DNA of 11,676 bases from Pseudomonadota bacterium (lineage in GTDB: Bacteria; Pseudomonadota; Alphaproteobacteria; Rhizobiales; Rhizobiaceae), in NCBI GenBank assembly GCA_023419995.1, contig JAEZXF010000573.1, positions 1 to 11,676 of the forward strand, given 5' to 3'. Positions 1-8,464 of the stretch are shown piece by piece. Position 1 is the stretch's first letter. The number at the start of each line of letters is the position of its first letter. The notes beneath the pieces are model-generated. The model did no database searches. It was not told the DNA's origin and saw nothing but the letters and a program-made list of their open reading frames with translations. The translations under genes were made by a program, and so were the position numbers.

Positions 1-84
1 ATCCTCCCGGGCTGGCATTCGCCGACATGGACCGCTGCCCGGGCAGCCGTCCGGCCGGCTTGCGCAGGCCGGCGCCGAATGGAC

Positions 85-109
85 GATGGACCGGACTTGC
101 CGGTCCATC
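85..109 (-). terminator. Hairpin downstream of the creatinase gene
   Basis: A perfect inverted repeat with 10-bp arms (GATGGACCGG and CCGGTCCATC) and a 5-nt loop begins 38 nt after the creatinase stop codon. It could end the creatinase transcript or protect its 3' end. No T-run follows on the minus strand, so it is not a textbook intrinsic terminator. Nothing else was seen in the gene-free bases 1-146. Confidence 0.3.
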
Positions 110-146
110 ATGCGGGCGGAGCGATCCGGGAGAATGCGGAAAGCCA

Positions 147-1361
147 TCAGTTCCTGATGACGTTGTGCTCCGGACCGAACGGGAAGCCGGTGATGTTCTC
201 GGCGCCGTCCTCCTTGACGATCAGGATGTCGTGCTCCCGGTAGCCGCCGGCGCCCGGTGCGCTTTCCGGCAGCATCACCATCGGCTCCATCGACACCACC
301 ATGCCGGGCTTGAGCTCGGTGTCGATGTCCTCGCGCAGTTCCACGCCCGCCTCGCGGCCGTAGTAGTGGCACAAGACGCCGAAGGAGTGCCCGTACCCGA
401 ACGAGCGGTACTTGAGCAGATCCCACTCGCGGTACATTTCGTTGAGCTCCGTGGCGATGTCCTTGCAGCGCGCGCCCGGCTTGATGAGCTCCAGCCCGCG
501 GCGATGGACGGCGACGTTCTTCTCCCAGATGTCGAGGCTGGCGTCGTCGACATGGTCGCAGAACAGCGTGCGCTCCAGCGCGGTGTAGTAGCCGAAGATC
601 ATCGGGAACGTGTTGAGCGACAGGATGTCGCCCGGCTGCACCACGCGGTTGGTGACCGGGTTGTGCGCGCCGTCGGTGTTGATGCCCGACTGGAACCAGG
701 TCCAGGTGTCCATCAGTTCCACGAACGGGAACGACTTGGCGATCTCGCGGACCATCGCATTGGTGGTGGCGATCGCCACCTCGTGCTCGGGCACGCCGGC
801 CCTGACCGCGGCCACGCAGGCCGCGCCGCCGACGTCGCAGACCCGCGCGCCCTCGCGGATTATCCTCTGCTCCTCCTCGGACTTGATCGTGCGCATCCAC
901 ATCGAGGGCTGGCCGACATCCACGAACTCGACGCCCGGAAGGGCCTCCTCGAGCTGCCTGCGGAAATCCAGCGAGACGTGGTCGAACTCGATGCCGATGC
1001 GCCTGGCGCCGGCCGTAAGCTGCCTCACCGCGCGATAGAAGTTGTCGCGGCGCCAGTCGGTATAGGTGATGTTGTCGCCGAAGCTGCGCCGCCACGGCTG
1101 GCCGCCGTCGATGCCCGCCGAGACGGTCGTCGCCTTGTCGTGGTCGATGACCATGCCGTACTTGCGGCCGAAATAGCAGTAGAGCCAGCCCGAATAGTAG
1201 TTGATGCAATGGTACGAGGTGAACAGCGCGGCATCGACGTCGTTCCGCGCCATCCATCCGCGCACGTCGTCCTGGCGACGTTTCATCTCGCCTTCCGAGA
1301 ACGGCGAGTAGTCTTTCTCTCCGTTGTGCCACCTCATCACGTGCAGCATATCGTCGGTCAT
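147..1361 (-). CDS. Creatinase (creatine amidinohydrolase)
   Basis: This 404-residue protein should hydrolyse creatine to sarcosine and urea in the cytoplasm. It matches the Pseudomonas creatinase family, as I remember it, along its whole length, which is the family's usual size (about 403 aa). It has the pita-bread (M24) fold but lacks the metal site: the two Asp ligands of aminopeptidase P/prolidase are replaced by Asn250 (GDILSLN) and Ala261 (YYTALERT). Creatinase landmarks are present: catalytic His233 in SGINTDGAHNPVT, Glu263, Arg336 in HYYGREAG, Glu359 in SMEP, and the FGR loop at 64-66. The ATG at 1361 has GGGAG 8 nt upstream. An in-frame TTG/ATG pair 20 codons earlier lacks a ribosome site and would exceed the family length. 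The gene follows the transporter operon after 260 nt with a terminator-like hairpin between, so it is probably its own unit. No sarcosine oxidase, creatininase or urease gene lies in the window. Confidence 0.9.
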   Translation of the reverse strand: MTDDMLHVMRWHNGEKDYSPFSEGEMKRRQDDVRGWMARNDVDAALFTSYHCINYYSGWLYCYFGRKYGMVIDHDKATTVSAGIDGGQPWRRSFGDNITYTDWRRDNFYRAVRQLTAGARRIGIEFDHVSLDFRRQLEEALPGVEFVDVGQPSMWMRTIKSEEEQRIIREGARVCDVGGAACVAAVRAGVPEHEVAIATTNAMVREIAKSFPFVELMDTWTWFQSGINTDGAHNPVTNRVVQPGDILSLNTFPMIFGYYTALERTLFCDHVDDASLDIWEKNVAVHRRGLELIKPGARCKDIATELNEMYREWDLLKYRSFGYGHSFGVLCHYYGREAGVELREDIDTELKPGMVVSMEPMVMLPESAPGAGGYREHDILIVKEDGAENITGFPFGPEHNVIRN

Positions 1362-1426
1362 TGCTCTGGCTCCCTGGACGGCAATTGAACGGAGCAAGAG
1401 TATCGTCGCCCACGGCATCAAGAAAA

Positions 1427-1455
1427 TTTATTCACATGATGCGGCTATTTGCGAA
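1427..1455 (-). promoter_or_regulatory. Weak candidate promoter of the creatinase gene
   Basis: Reading the minus strand, TTCGCA (4 of 6 to the -35 consensus) is followed after 17 nt by AATAAA (4 of 6 to the -10 consensus). The site lies in an AT-richer patch about 65 nt before the creatinase ATG. Transcription would start near 1420, which would leave the upstream TTG/ATG alternatives essentially outside the message. This is only a pattern match. The rest of the 1362-1621 gap holds the hairpin at 1561-1590 and nothing else I recognise. Confidence 0.25.
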
Positions 1456-1560
1456 GATTATGCACGGCCATGAAGCCGAAGCAGCCCGGGCGATTCCCAT
1501 CGCCGATCGGGGGACATCTCGCTGGAGCCGAGCGGACTGCCGAAGGCAGCCACAAATGCC

Positions 1561-1590
1561 GACGGCGGAGCGCCGGAGCGCCCCGCCGTC
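1561..1590 (-). terminator. Likely terminator of the transporter operon
   Basis: The arms GACGGCGGAGCG and CGCCCCGCCGTC pair over 12 positions around a 6-nt loop. The only mismatch becomes a G-U pair in the minus-strand RNA. The hairpin starts 31 nt after the binding-protein stop and is followed in that RNA by GGCAUUUGUGG, so only a short U-run is present. Its position between the transporter genes and creatinase fits a transcription end point. Confidence 0.5.
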
Positions 1591-1621
1591 ATCTCGCCCG
1601 TTTCCCGCCCGTGCCGTCCGG

Positions 1622-2884
1622 CTATTCCAGCTTGAACTGCGACGAATACTGGCGCACCACGTCCCAGATCACGTCCTGATAGGCGGCGGTCCAGTCGTTC
1701 TGCGGCACCCAGGTCTTGCCGTCCCACATCTCGACGCGGGTACGGCCGCCGCCGCCGTGGTCGGCTTCGGTCACCGTCACCGGGGCGAAGAGGCCGTTGG
1801 CGTCGAAGTCCTTCAGGCTGCGCAGGCCGCCGCGCAGCGATTCCGGCGTGATCGGCCAGCCGGCGCTCTCATGGGCGAGGCGCGCACCCTCGAAGATCGA
1901 CGAGTACATCGCCAGACCCGTGTTGTAGTAGACGTCGTTCAGCGTCTCGCGCGGGCCGTTGCCTTCCCCCTTGTCGTAGAGCTCGGCGACGATCTCCCGG
2001 ATGACCGGCAGGCTCTGTCCGCCGGCCACGTTGGTACCGCGCAGGATGCCGGTTGCCGCCTCGAGGCCGATATTGTTGAGATCGACCTCGTTGAGCCAGT
2101 TGACCGAGATGTACTTGCCGACCGGATAGCCGTTGCGCCGCATCTCGCGGGAGGCGACGACATGGCCGTTCGAGAACATCCAGCTGATCATGTAGTCGGG
2201 CTGGTTGCGGCGCACCTGGGTCCAGATCGCCGACTGCTCGTTGCCGGGCAGCGGCACGGGATAGAGCTGCAGGTCGAAGCCCTCGACCTCGGCCAGCTGC
2301 TGGAGAATGCGGATCGGCTCCTGCCCGAACGGATAGTCGAGGTAGATGAAGCCGATCTTCATCCCCTTGAGCGAGCCGTGGCGCTCCTTGATGAAGGCGA
2401 TGTCGTTGGCCGCCTGCCCCCAGTAGGTCGGGCCGACCGGGAACACCCAGTCGAAGACGCTGCCGTCGATGGCGTCGCCGCGGCCGACCAGCGACTGCAT
2501 CAGCACCACCTGGTCGCGCATCGCCCGCGGAATCAGCGCGATCGCCACCGGCGTCGACAGGGTCTCGAAGGCGAACACGCCCTCGCGGCGCAGGCGCTCG
2601 TAGCACTCGATGCCGCGCTGCGGCTCGTTGCCGTGATCCTGCACGATCAGCTCGATCGGGTGGCCGCCGATGCCGCCCTTCTTGTTCAGCAGGGACGCGA
2701 GATCCTGCGCCGCCTGCACGACCTGCGGGGTGATGAAGGTGTAGGAGCGGCTGAGATCGTAGCAGACGCCGACGCGGAAAGGCTCCTGCGCCTGCGCCGC
2801 CGCTCCCGAGACGGCCGCGAGCGACGTGCCCGCGGCAAGCATGGCGCCGAGCAGCGCCCCTTTAAGCATTCCGAAGATTTTCAT
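1622..2884 (-). CDS. ABC transporter substrate-binding protein (Liv/HAAT type)
   Basis: This 420-residue periplasmic receptor should capture a small organic acid or amino-acid-like ligand and deliver it to the LivH/LivM permease. Residues 1-32 are a signal peptide: a short basic start (MKIFGMLKG), a hydrophobic Ala/Leu/Gly stretch, and an AQA cleavage site before QEP. There is no lipobox Cys, so it should be soluble. The mature part begins PFRVGVCYDLS and has type I periplasmic-binding features such as the KKGGIGGHPIELIVQDHGNEP stretch (residues 68-88, written here with its usual GGIGG core) and GMKIGFIYLDYPFG (174-187). The C-terminal HGGGGRTRVEMWDGK resembles the amide-binding/Peripl_BP_6 group. 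The ATG has AAGGAGG 7 nt upstream, the strongest ribosome site in the window, which fits the excess of binding protein these systems need. It is the last gene of the operon, 44 nt after livF. Ligand is unknown; context suggests an alicyclic or aromatic carboxylate rather than leucine. Confidence 0.9.
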   Translation of the reverse strand: MKIFGMLKGALLGAMLAAGTSLAAVSGAAAQAQEPFRVGVCYDLSRSYTFITPQVVQAAQDLASLLNKKGGIGGHPIELIVQDHGNEPQRGIECYERLRREGVFAFETLSTPVAIALIPRAMRDQVVLMQSLVGRGDAIDGSVFDWVFPVGPTYWGQAANDIAFIKERHGSLKGMKIGFIYLDYPFGQEPIRILQQLAEVEGFDLQLYPVPLPGNEQSAIWTQVRRNQPDYMISWMFSNGHVVASREMRRNGYPVGKYISVNWLNEVDLNNIGLEAATGILRGTNVAGGQSLPVIREIVAELYDKGEGNGPRETLNDVYYNTGLAMYSSIFEGARLAHESAGWPITPESLRGGLRSLKDFDANGLFAPVTVTEADHGGGGRTRVEMWDGKTWVPQNDWTAAYQDVIWDVVRQYSSQFKLE

Positions 2885-2928
2885 CCCTGTTCCTCCTTGC
2901 CTATGGAATGAAACCGGTCTCCTCCCGG

Positions 2929-3747
<819 letters not shown>

Positions 3748-3756
3748 TCTGGCCCC

Positions 3757-4830
3757 CTATTTCTTCATCTGGTCGAACGGCCAGACCAGCAGGTAGTCGC
3801 GGATGTTGCGGTAGATCTTGCCCAGCCCCATCGGCTCGATGATGAGGAAGACGATCACCAGCGCGCCGTAGACGGCTGCGGGAATGTGGGCGAAGGTCTC
3901 TGGCGCGAAGCGGATGCCGAGCGCGCCCGCGAGCTGGCCGAACATGAGGTTGATCAGCCCCGGCGCCAGCAGGATGAGCGCGACGCCGAGATAGGTGCCG
4001 ATGATGCTGGCCAGCCCGCCGACGATCACCATCGCCAGAAGCTGGATCGAGACGGCGACGGTGAACTGCTCGGGCGTGACCAGGAAGTAGTAGGTCACGA
4101 CGAGGACCGCACCGCTGACCCCGGCGATGAAGGCCGAGGTGGCGAAGGCGACGATCTTGAACCAGAAGCTGTTCACCCCGAGGATGGCGGCGGCGTAGTC
4201 CTTCTCGCGCACCGCCACCAGCGCGCGGCCGAGGCCGGTGCGGCGCAGGTTGAGCAGGAACACGGTGACCAGCACGCACCAGCCGAGCGCGAAATAGTAG
4301 CGGCCGGCCTCGGAGGTGACGGGCAGGCCCATCAATCGCAGGGTCGGTGCCTGGAGCGAGGCGTGCGAGCCGCCCGTCAGCGCCGGCGAATGCGACAGTA
4401 CCCAGTCCATCACGAACTGCATGGCCAGCGTCGTCAGCGCCAGGTAGAGGCCCTTGACCCTGAGCGCGGCGAAGGCGAACAGGCTGCCGATCATGGCCGA
4501 GAGCAGCCCGCCCAGGACGAGCGCGACCTCCCACGGCAGGCCGGCCCGCGCGGCGTGGACCGAGGCGTAGGCGCCCACCGCCATCAGCGCGGCGTAGCCG
4601 AGGTGAAGCTGCCCGGCCCAGCCGATGACCAGGTTCAGCCCGAGCGCCGCCGCCGTCCAGATCAGCCACGGCAGGAGATAGCTGTTCAGGTGGTAGCCGG
4701 GCAGGATCAGCGGGGCGGCCAGCGCCAGCAGGAACACCGCGATCAGCAGGTTGCGGTCGGCGGGGATGCGGAACAGGCGGCTGTCCGAGACGTAGTCGGT
4801 GTGGCGCAGGCCGGACTGGCGGTAGAACAT
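3757..4830 (-). CDS. livM: ABC transporter permease, LivM family
   Basis: This 357-residue integral membrane subunit forms the translocation channel with LivH. Hydrophobic segments begin near residue 28 and continue to about 332. The conserved LivM block ALGLNLVIGWAGQLHLGYAA (62-81) is followed by a GAYAS turn. The cytoplasmic coupling loop lies at about 197-220 (RTGLGRALVAVREKDYAAA onward), and VIVGGLASIIGTYLG (268-282) is the second family hallmark. A hydrophilic N-terminal leader of about 27 residues (MFYRQSGLRHTDYVSDSRLF) precedes the first membrane helix. The start ATG is 3 nt from the livH stop, with GAGAGG upstream inside livH, which suggests coupled translation. Confidence 0.93.
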   Translation of the reverse strand: MFYRQSGLRHTDYVSDSRLFRIPADRNLLIAVFLLALAAPLILPGYHLNSYLLPWLIWTAAALGLNLVIGWAGQLHLGYAALMAVGAYASVHAARAGLPWEVALVLGGLLSAMIGSLFAFAALRVKGLYLALTTLAMQFVMDWVLSHSPALTGGSHASLQAPTLRLMGLPVTSEAGRYYFALGWCVLVTVFLLNLRRTGLGRALVAVREKDYAAAILGVNSFWFKIVAFATSAFIAGVSGAVLVVTYYFLVTPEQFTVAVSIQLLAMVIVGGLASIIGTYLGVALILLAPGLINLMFGQLAGALGIRFAPETFAHIPAAVYGALVIVFLIIEPMGLGKIYRNIRDYLLVWPFDQMKK

Positions 4831-4833
4831 CGC

Positions 4834-5721
4834 TCAGATCCTCTCGATATCGTGCCGGCCGAACAGGCCGTGCGGCCGCAGGAGCACCGTCAGGACCAGC
4901 ACGGCGGCGACGATCAGGTCGCGGCTGCCGCCGCCGACGAGTGGATCGAGATAGTCCGAGCCGACGCTTTCCAGCACGCCGAGGATGATGCCGGCGACCA
5001 CCGCGCCGAGGAGGCTGTCGAGGCCGCCGAGCACGGCGACCGTCAGCCCCTTGAGCAGCAGCAGCGACAGCGACTGGTCGACGCCCTGGATCTCGCCCCA
5101 GATGATGCTGGCGGCGACGGCGGCGACGGAGGCCAGCGCCCAGCTCAGCCCCACCCCGCGCTCGACCGCGATGCCGACCGACCACGAGGCCATGTAGTCG
5201 TCGGAGATGGCGCGCAGCCGCATGCCCAGCCGGGTGCGGAAGAAGAAGACGCAGGCGGCGAAGACCGCGAGCGTCACCGCCGCGCCGACAAGGTGGATCC
5301 GGCTGATGAGCAGCGGCCCGACGAACAGCGGGTCGTAGCTGATGCCCAGCCCCAGCGGCCGCGAGGTGCCGCCGAAGATCGCCATGGTGGTGCCGCGCAG
5401 GAAGATGTCGAGCCCGAGCGTCATCATCAGGATCATGATGATGGGCCGGCCGGCGAGCGGCCTCAGCGCGACGCGCTCGATGCCGAGCCCAAGCGCGAAC
5501 ATCAGCACCATCGCGGCGGGGATCGCCAGCCACAGCGGCAGCCCGAGCAGGCGCCCGGTCTCCAGCACCGCATAGGCGCCGACCATGGTCAGCGCGCCCT
5601 GCGCGAGGTTGGGCACGGACGACGACTTGTAGATCAGCACCAGGCCGATCGCGAACAGGGAATAGAGGAGGCCTGTCAGCGCGCCGTTGACGACCAGCTC
5701 GGCCAGAAACCAGAAATCCAC
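4834..5721 (-). CDS. livH: ABC transporter permease, LivH family
   Basis: This 295-residue membrane protein is the second channel subunit and has the normal LivH size. It is largely hydrophobic. The N-terminal block GLLYSLFAIGLVLIYKSSSV (17-36) followed by PNLAQGALTMVGAY (37-50) is a LivH hallmark. The coupling loop is RTRLGMRLRAISDDYMAS (162-179), and LKGLTVAVLGGLDSLLGAV (223-241) is the late conserved block. It starts with GTG, preceded by GAGG 7 nt upstream, and lies only 2 nt after the ligase stop codon, so its translation is probably coupled to the ligase gene. The non-ATG start may keep expression modest relative to the binding protein. Confidence 0.93.
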   Translation of the reverse strand: MDFWFLAELVVNGALTGLLYSLFAIGLVLIYKSSSVPNLAQGALTMVGAYAVLETGRLLGLPLWLAIPAAMVLMFALGLGIERVALRPLAGRPIIMILMMTLGLDIFLRGTTMAIFGGTSRPLGLGISYDPLFVGPLLISRIHLVGAAVTLAVFAACVFFFRTRLGMRLRAISDDYMASWSVGIAVERGVGLSWALASVAAVAASIIWGEIQGVDQSLSLLLLKGLTVAVLGGLDSLLGAVVAGIILGVLESVGSDYLDPLVGGGSRDLIVAAVLVLTVLLRPHGLFGRHDIERI

Positions 5722-5723
5722 GG

Positions 5724-7634
5724 CTAGACCTCGCGTATCTTCAGCGTGCGTTCGACGGTGCCGGCGGCGCCGGTCTCGTAGACGACGCGGGCTTCGACAT
5801 GGACCTCGTCCGCGCCCGAATAAAGCGCGTCGATGACCGGCGCGTAGCGCTCCTCGACCACCTTGCGCCGCAGCTTGCGGGTGCGGGTGATCTCGCCGTC
5901 GTCGGGGTCGAATTCCTTGTGCAGGCTGACGAACCGGCGCATCCGCAGGCCTTCCGGCAGGGCAGCGTTCACCCGCCGGATCGCCTCGGCGAGAAGCTCC
6001 GCCACTTCCGGGCGCTGCGAGAGGTCGGCGTAGGAGGCGTAGGGCACGGCGTTGAACTCGGCCCAGTGGCCCGTCGCCTCGAAATCGATGCAGATCATCG
6101 CCGCCAGCCGGTCGCGGCCGGCGCCGACCACCGCCGCATCCTTGACGAAGGGGCTGAACTTCAGCCGGTTCTCGATGTAGTTGGGCACGTAGCGCTCGCC
6201 CGCGGCGGTGTGGACGACCTCCGACACCCGGCCGAGCACGACGAGCTGTCCGTCATCCTCGACATAGCCCGCGTCGCCGGTGCGCAGCCAGCCGTCCTCC
6301 AGCGTCTCGGCGGTGGCCTGCGGGTTGGCGAAATAGCCGTGGAAGATGCCCTCGCCGCGCAGGAGGATCTCGCCCTCCTGGGTCAGGCGCAGTTCCATCC
6401 CCGGCAGCGGCTTGCCCACCGTGTGCAGCTTGACCTGCCCCGGCGCGTGCGCGGCCGAGAAGCCGGAGACCTCGGTCTGGCCGTAGAGCTGGCGCAGCTG
6501 CACGCCGAGCGCGCGGTAGAAGACGAAGGTGTCCTCGCCCAGCGCCTCGCCGCCGGAGAAGGCGTTGCGGATGCGGGTCAGGCCGAAATGGTCCTTCAGC
6601 GGCCGGAACACCAGCCAGTCGCCGAAGAAGCGCAGGATGCGGTCGGCCGCGCCCGGCGATCCGCCGTTCAGGATGCGCCGCTCGGCGGCCGAGGCGCGGT
6701 CCATGAAGAAATGGTAGACGGCGCGCTTCAGCCGGGTCGAATTGGCGATGCCGACCTGAATGGTCGTCAGCATGTTGTCCCAGAAGCGCGGCGCCGAGAA
6801 GTAGAAGGTCGGCGCCACCTCGCGCATGTCGCGCAGGACGGTCTCCTGCTTCTCGGGGATGTTGACGGTGTGGGCGAAGACCAGCGCGGCCCCGACGGTC
6901 ACCGCCGTGTCGCCCAGCCACGCCATGGGCAGGTAGGCGAGGATGTTCTCCCGATCGCCGAACACGCCGGCGCGATAGGAGGCGACCGCGGCCCCGATGA
7001 CGTTGCCGTGGCTCAGCACCACGCCCTTCGGCGCGCCGGTCGTGCCCGACGAATGCAGGAACACCGCCGGGTCGCGCGGGCCGGCCAGGGAATGGAGCCG
7101 CTCGGCCAGGCCCGGCTCGGCCGCGAGCCGCGCCCGGCCGCGGGCGACGATCGCCTCCCAGGAATGCAGGCTCGCGGCCTCGTAGTCGCGCAGGCCGCGC
7201 GGGTCGTCGTAGACGACATGGTCGATGCGCGAGCCCGAGGCCCGCAGCTCTAGCGCCTTGTCGACCTGCTCCTGGTCCTCGGCGAGAGCGACGGCGATCG
7301 GCACCTCGCCGGCGAAGGTGCGCAGCTCGCCGAGCGTGGCGTCCGGATAGGTCGGCATCGCGTAGCCGCGCAGCATGGCCATGGCCAGCCAGCCGGCATA
7401 GAGCCTGAGCCGGTTGTCACCGAGCACCATCAGCGCCTGCCCCTCGCCGACGCCCATCTCGTCGAGCGCGGCGGCGAAGGCCGTGACCTCGTCGCAATAT
7501 TGCGGCCAGGTCATCTCCTTCCAGATGCCGCGCTCCTTCTCGCGCATGGCGATGCCGCGCGGGTGCGTGCGCGCGTTCTCGGCGAGGAAGGAGATCAGCG
7601 TGCGGCCCGCCGCGCCGTCGAGGTCAGTGCGCAT
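5724..7634 (-). CDS. AMP-binding acyl-CoA synthetase, long-chain (FadD15-like) type
   Basis: This 636-residue ATP-dependent ligase should convert a free carboxylic acid to its CoA thioester via an acyl-AMP. The adenylate-forming core is complete: P-loop SSGTTGAPKG (195-204), FSGGEALG (359-366), YGQTE (384-388) and GWLRTGD (448-454). The hinge region reads GRVSEVVHTAAGE (468-480), diverging from the common GRxKD of FadD enzymes. RYVPNYIENRLKFSP follows, and I recall this in ligases found beside Liv transporters. A C-terminal catalytic Lys candidate is K587 in ITRTRKLRRKVV. The start ATG lies inside the end of livG (11-nt overlap) and the stop is 2 nt before livH, so it is embedded in the transporter operon. 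It probably activates the imported acid. Whether it is the functional counterpart of AliA (cyclohexanecarboxylate-CoA ligase) cannot be told; the substrate could also be an aromatic or fatty acid. Confidence 0.88.
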   Translation of the reverse strand: MRTDLDGAAGRTLISFLAENARTHPRGIAMREKERGIWKEMTWPQYCDEVTAFAAALDEMGVGEGQALMVLGDNRLRLYAGWLAMAMLRGYAMPTYPDATLGELRTFAGEVPIAVALAEDQEQVDKALELRASGSRIDHVVYDDPRGLRDYEAASLHSWEAIVARGRARLAAEPGLAERLHSLAGPRDPAVFLHSSGTTGAPKGVVLSHGNVIGAAVASYRAGVFGDRENILAYLPMAWLGDTAVTVGAALVFAHTVNIPEKQETVLRDMREVAPTFYFSAPRFWDNMLTTIQVGIANSTRLKRAVYHFFMDRASAAERRILNGGSPGAADRILRFFGDWLVFRPLKDHFGLTRIRNAFSGGEALGEDTFVFYRALGVQLRQLYGQTEVSGFSAAHAPGQVKLHTVGKPLPGMELRLTQEGEILLRGEGIFHGYFANPQATAETLEDGWLRTGDAGYVEDDGQLVVLGRVSEVVHTAAGERYVPNYIENRLKFSPFVKDAAVVGAGRDRLAAMICIDFEATGHWAEFNAVPYASYADLSQRPEVAELLAEAIRRVNAALPEGLRMRRFVSLHKEFDPDDGEITRTRKLRRKVVEERYAPVIDALYSGADEVHVEARVVYETGAAGTVERTLKIREV

Positions 7635-8439
7635 GGCCCTGCCCGATATAGGCTTCGATCACGCGCGGGTCCCTGATGACCTCGCGCGGGATGCCGGTGC
7701 CGATCATCTCGCCGTAGTTGAGCGCCAGCATGCGGTCGCAGATGCCGGTGATGACATCCATGTGGTGCTCGATCAGCAGCACGCTGACCCCCCGCTCGGC
7801 GCGGGCGTCGAGGACGAAGCGGGCCATGTATTCCTTCTCCTCCTGGTTCATCCCGGCCATCGGCTCGTCGTGGATCAGCAGGCGCGGTTCCGCCGCGAGC
7901 GCCCGCGCCAGCTCCACGCGCTTCTTCAGGCCGATGGGCAGGCCGTCGACGAGCTCGTGGCGGATGCCCTCGAGCTGCAGGAACTCGATGATCTCCTCGC
8001 AGATGACGCGGTTGGCGACCTCTTCCGGGCGCGCGAGCCACCAGTAGAGCGCGGTGCGCAGGACGCCGGGGCGCATGTGGATGTGGCGGCCCAGCATGAT
8101 GTTGTCGAGCACGGTCAACCCGTTGAACAGCGCCAGGTTCTGGAAGGTGCGCGCGACGCCGAGCGCGGCGATCCGGTGCGGCTTGCGGCCGGTGATGTCC
8201 TGCCCGTCGAGCCGGATGCTGCCCTTGTTCGGCGGGTAGAAGCCGGTGATGGCGTTGGTGAGCGTGGTCTTGCCGCTGCCGTTCGGCCCGACGAGGCCGA
8301 AGATCTCGCCCCGGCGGATGACGAGGTCCACGCCCGTCACCGCCACGAGCCCGCTGAAGCGCCGCTCGATGCCGCGGCATTCGAGGATCGCCTCCCGCGA
8401 GGCCGCATCGCCGTTGGTTGTGCTGTGTTCCCGCGACAT
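7624..8439 (-). CDS. livG: ABC transporter ATP-binding protein, LivG family
   Basis: The second ATPase of the importer (271 aa). Motifs are Walker A GPNGSGKT (51-58), Q-loop Gln100 in VARTFQNLALF, H-loop His225 in LLIEHHMD, and the LivG-type insert between 115 and 160. The ABC signature is divergent, LPIGLKKRVELARAL (167-181), as in LivG proteins where LPYGxQRRLE replaces LSGGQ. Walker B is LLIHDEP (187-193), with His where a Leu is usual; the catalytic Glu192 is kept. The start at 8439 has GGAAGGG 7 nt upstream and lies 25 nt after aliB. The 3' end overlaps the ligase gene by 11 nt. LivG here is separated from its partner subunits by the ligase gene. Confidence 0.92.
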   Translation of the reverse strand: MSREHSTTNGDAASREAILECRGIERRFSGLVAVTGVDLVIRRGEIFGLVGPNGSGKTTLTNAITGFYPPNKGSIRLDGQDITGRKPHRIAALGVARTFQNLALFNGLTVLDNIMLGRHIHMRPGVLRTALYWWLARPEEVANRVICEEIIEFLQLEGIRHELVDGLPIGLKKRVELARALAAEPRLLIHDEPMAGMNQEEKEYMARFVLDARAERGVSVLLIEHHMDVITGICDRMLALNYGEMIGTGIPREVIRDPRVIEAYIGQGHAH

Positions 8440-8464
8440 GGGTCGTCCCTTCCGGCGGCCGGGG

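Noticed and set aside
27..1388. Plus-strand open frame of 453 codons opposite creatinase
   Set aside because: It is complementary to a gene conserved along its whole length and is a by-product of GC-rich third positions. Similar frames opposite livK, the ligase, livG and aliB were rejected for the same reason.
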